Shown here: positions 63,526 to 64,000 of the stretch, one piece after another
How the letters are laid out: every line of letters starts with the position of its first letter
How positions within the stretch are numbered: the stretch's first letter is position 1
Assembly (NCBI RefSeq): GCF_020966635.1
Contig: NZ_JAJKFQ010000005.1
Location: 584,481-648,480, forward strand
Reading direction: 5' to 3'
DNA: 64,000 nt
DNA from: Stieleria sp. JC731
GTDB lineage: Bacteria > Planctomycetota > Planctomycetia > Pirellulales > Pirellulaceae
Program-made: the position numbers and the translations under genes
The notes under the pieces: model-generated
Seen by the model: only the letters and a program-made list of their open reading frames with translations
What the model was told of the DNA's origin: nothing
The model's database searches: none

Positions 63526-64000
63526 TCAAAGCGGATCGCCAAGGTCCAAAATGATGTCTGGCAGATCTGGAAGGTCAGGCATTGCCGGGAGTTCCTGTCG
63601 TGAATTGGAATTCATTCCAGGAAGATTCAGCGTTGGAAGATCTATTGGCGGAGCTATAGGAATGGTTGTTCGTTTTTTCGCGGCCGCATCGCCGTGTCGT
63701 CTTCCTAGCGGCCTGTCCATGGAACGCCGGTTGGTGATCGGCGGAAGGGCAACGGCTTCGTTGATCACCGTCTGCTTAAGCAATTCGATTGATGTAAGAT
63801 CACCGTCACTTTCGAAGGAAATACCGCGATTTTCAGGGTCGATGTGCTTTAGCAGAACTCCATCTCGGACCTCTCCTTGTTCCATGACATAGCAGCGATT
63901 GTTAATCCTTATGAGCGCGGTGACCATTTCGCTATCTTGGGAAGGACGCACAATGCCGAGCAGTTTTACCTGAGCCGAGGGCTGTTCCTCGGTGACAACC
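63526..64000 (-). CDS. C-terminal part of a GspC/PilP-like protein, cut by the right edge
   Basis: The frame stays open to the window end (at least 158 residues); the start is outside. The visible part has QVKLLGIVRPSQDSEM, then TALIRINNRCYVMEQGEV and GVLLKHIDPENRGISFE, the small beta domain of GspC/PulC or PilP, inner-membrane proteins that link to a secretin. A Pro-rich tail (PIAPPIDLPTLNLPG, PAMPDLPDLPDIIL) ends it. No transmembrane segment is visible. It is upstream of, and two bases from, the beta-helix gene. Confidence 0.6.
   Translation of the reverse strand, partial: VVTEEQPSAQVKLLGIVRPSQDSEMVTALIRINNRCYVMEQGEVRDGVLLKHIDPENRGISFESDGDLTSIELLKQTVINEAVALPPITNRRSMDRPLGRRHGDAAAKKRTTIPIAPPIDLPTLNLPGMNSNSRQELPAMPDLPDLPDIILDLGDPL

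Overview
The window looks like a chromosome segment from a marine planctomycete of the Pirellulaceae, close to Rhodopirellula. This is inferred from gene content: a cysteine-rich YTV-repeat envelope protein, a BBP7-type barrel protein, DUF1573, a secreted sulfatase, an ECF sigma factor next to a very large Ser/Thr kinase, prenyltransferase-fold surface proteins, NfeD/FloA, futalosine-pathway menaquinone synthesis (MqnE) and a 448-residue AhcY. Genes lie on both strands, many start with GTG or TTG, housekeeping genes are scattered (trpF and trpD lie 41 kb apart), and gene-poor gaps are filled with palindromic repeats. I found no rRNA, tRNA, CRISPR array, insertion sequence or prophage.

Layout. 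1-6.2 kb: the start of a gene running off the left edge, a DUF202 membrane protein, a small hypothetical, a TatD-like hydrolase, an SLC12-type cation-chloride cotransporter, and a Ser/Thr kinase overlapping the transporter by one base. 6.2-11.1 kb, minus strand: a coiled-coil protein, four 82-bp repeats, then the nfeD-nfeD-floA operon. 11.1-16.8 kb, minus strand: parA-parB with two candidate parS sites upstream, ahcY with a structured leader, and trpF. 16.9-24.4 kb: a membrane protein, an ExeA-like ATPase, a GT2 glycosyltransferase, rimO with a secreted cyclase-fold protein, and a small coiled-coil protein.

24.4-36.6 kb: two clpP genes (minus strand), a 950-bp gene-free gap, yacG, greA behind a leader terminator, a membrane hypothetical, a CrtI-type desaturase, a secreted nucleoside hydrolase, a threonine aldolase, hemL and a DUF1573 lipid-free exported protein. 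36.6-43.1 kb: a 111-bp tandem array, a sulfatase, an ECF sigma factor and a 998-residue kinase. 43.1-47.2 kb: repeats, a HAD phosphatase, purE, purK and rex. 47.8-56.7 kb: the YTV protein, a membrane-anchored cyclase-fold protein, DUF2752, a TIM-barrel isomerase overlapping gluQ, and the BBP7 protein. 56.7-64 kb: a nucleoside hydrolase, trpD, mqnE, a 1041-residue beta-helix protein, and the C-terminal end of a GspC/PilP-like protein running off the right edge.

The most promising systems are the cotransporter-kinase pair, which recalls the eukaryotic pairing of SLC12 carriers with regulatory kinases; the YTV protein, whose two 16-residue repeat arrays share one register but only the second carries three cysteines per repeat; and a family of intergenic repeats, including a 107-bp multi-hairpin element in three full-length copies and one truncated copy.
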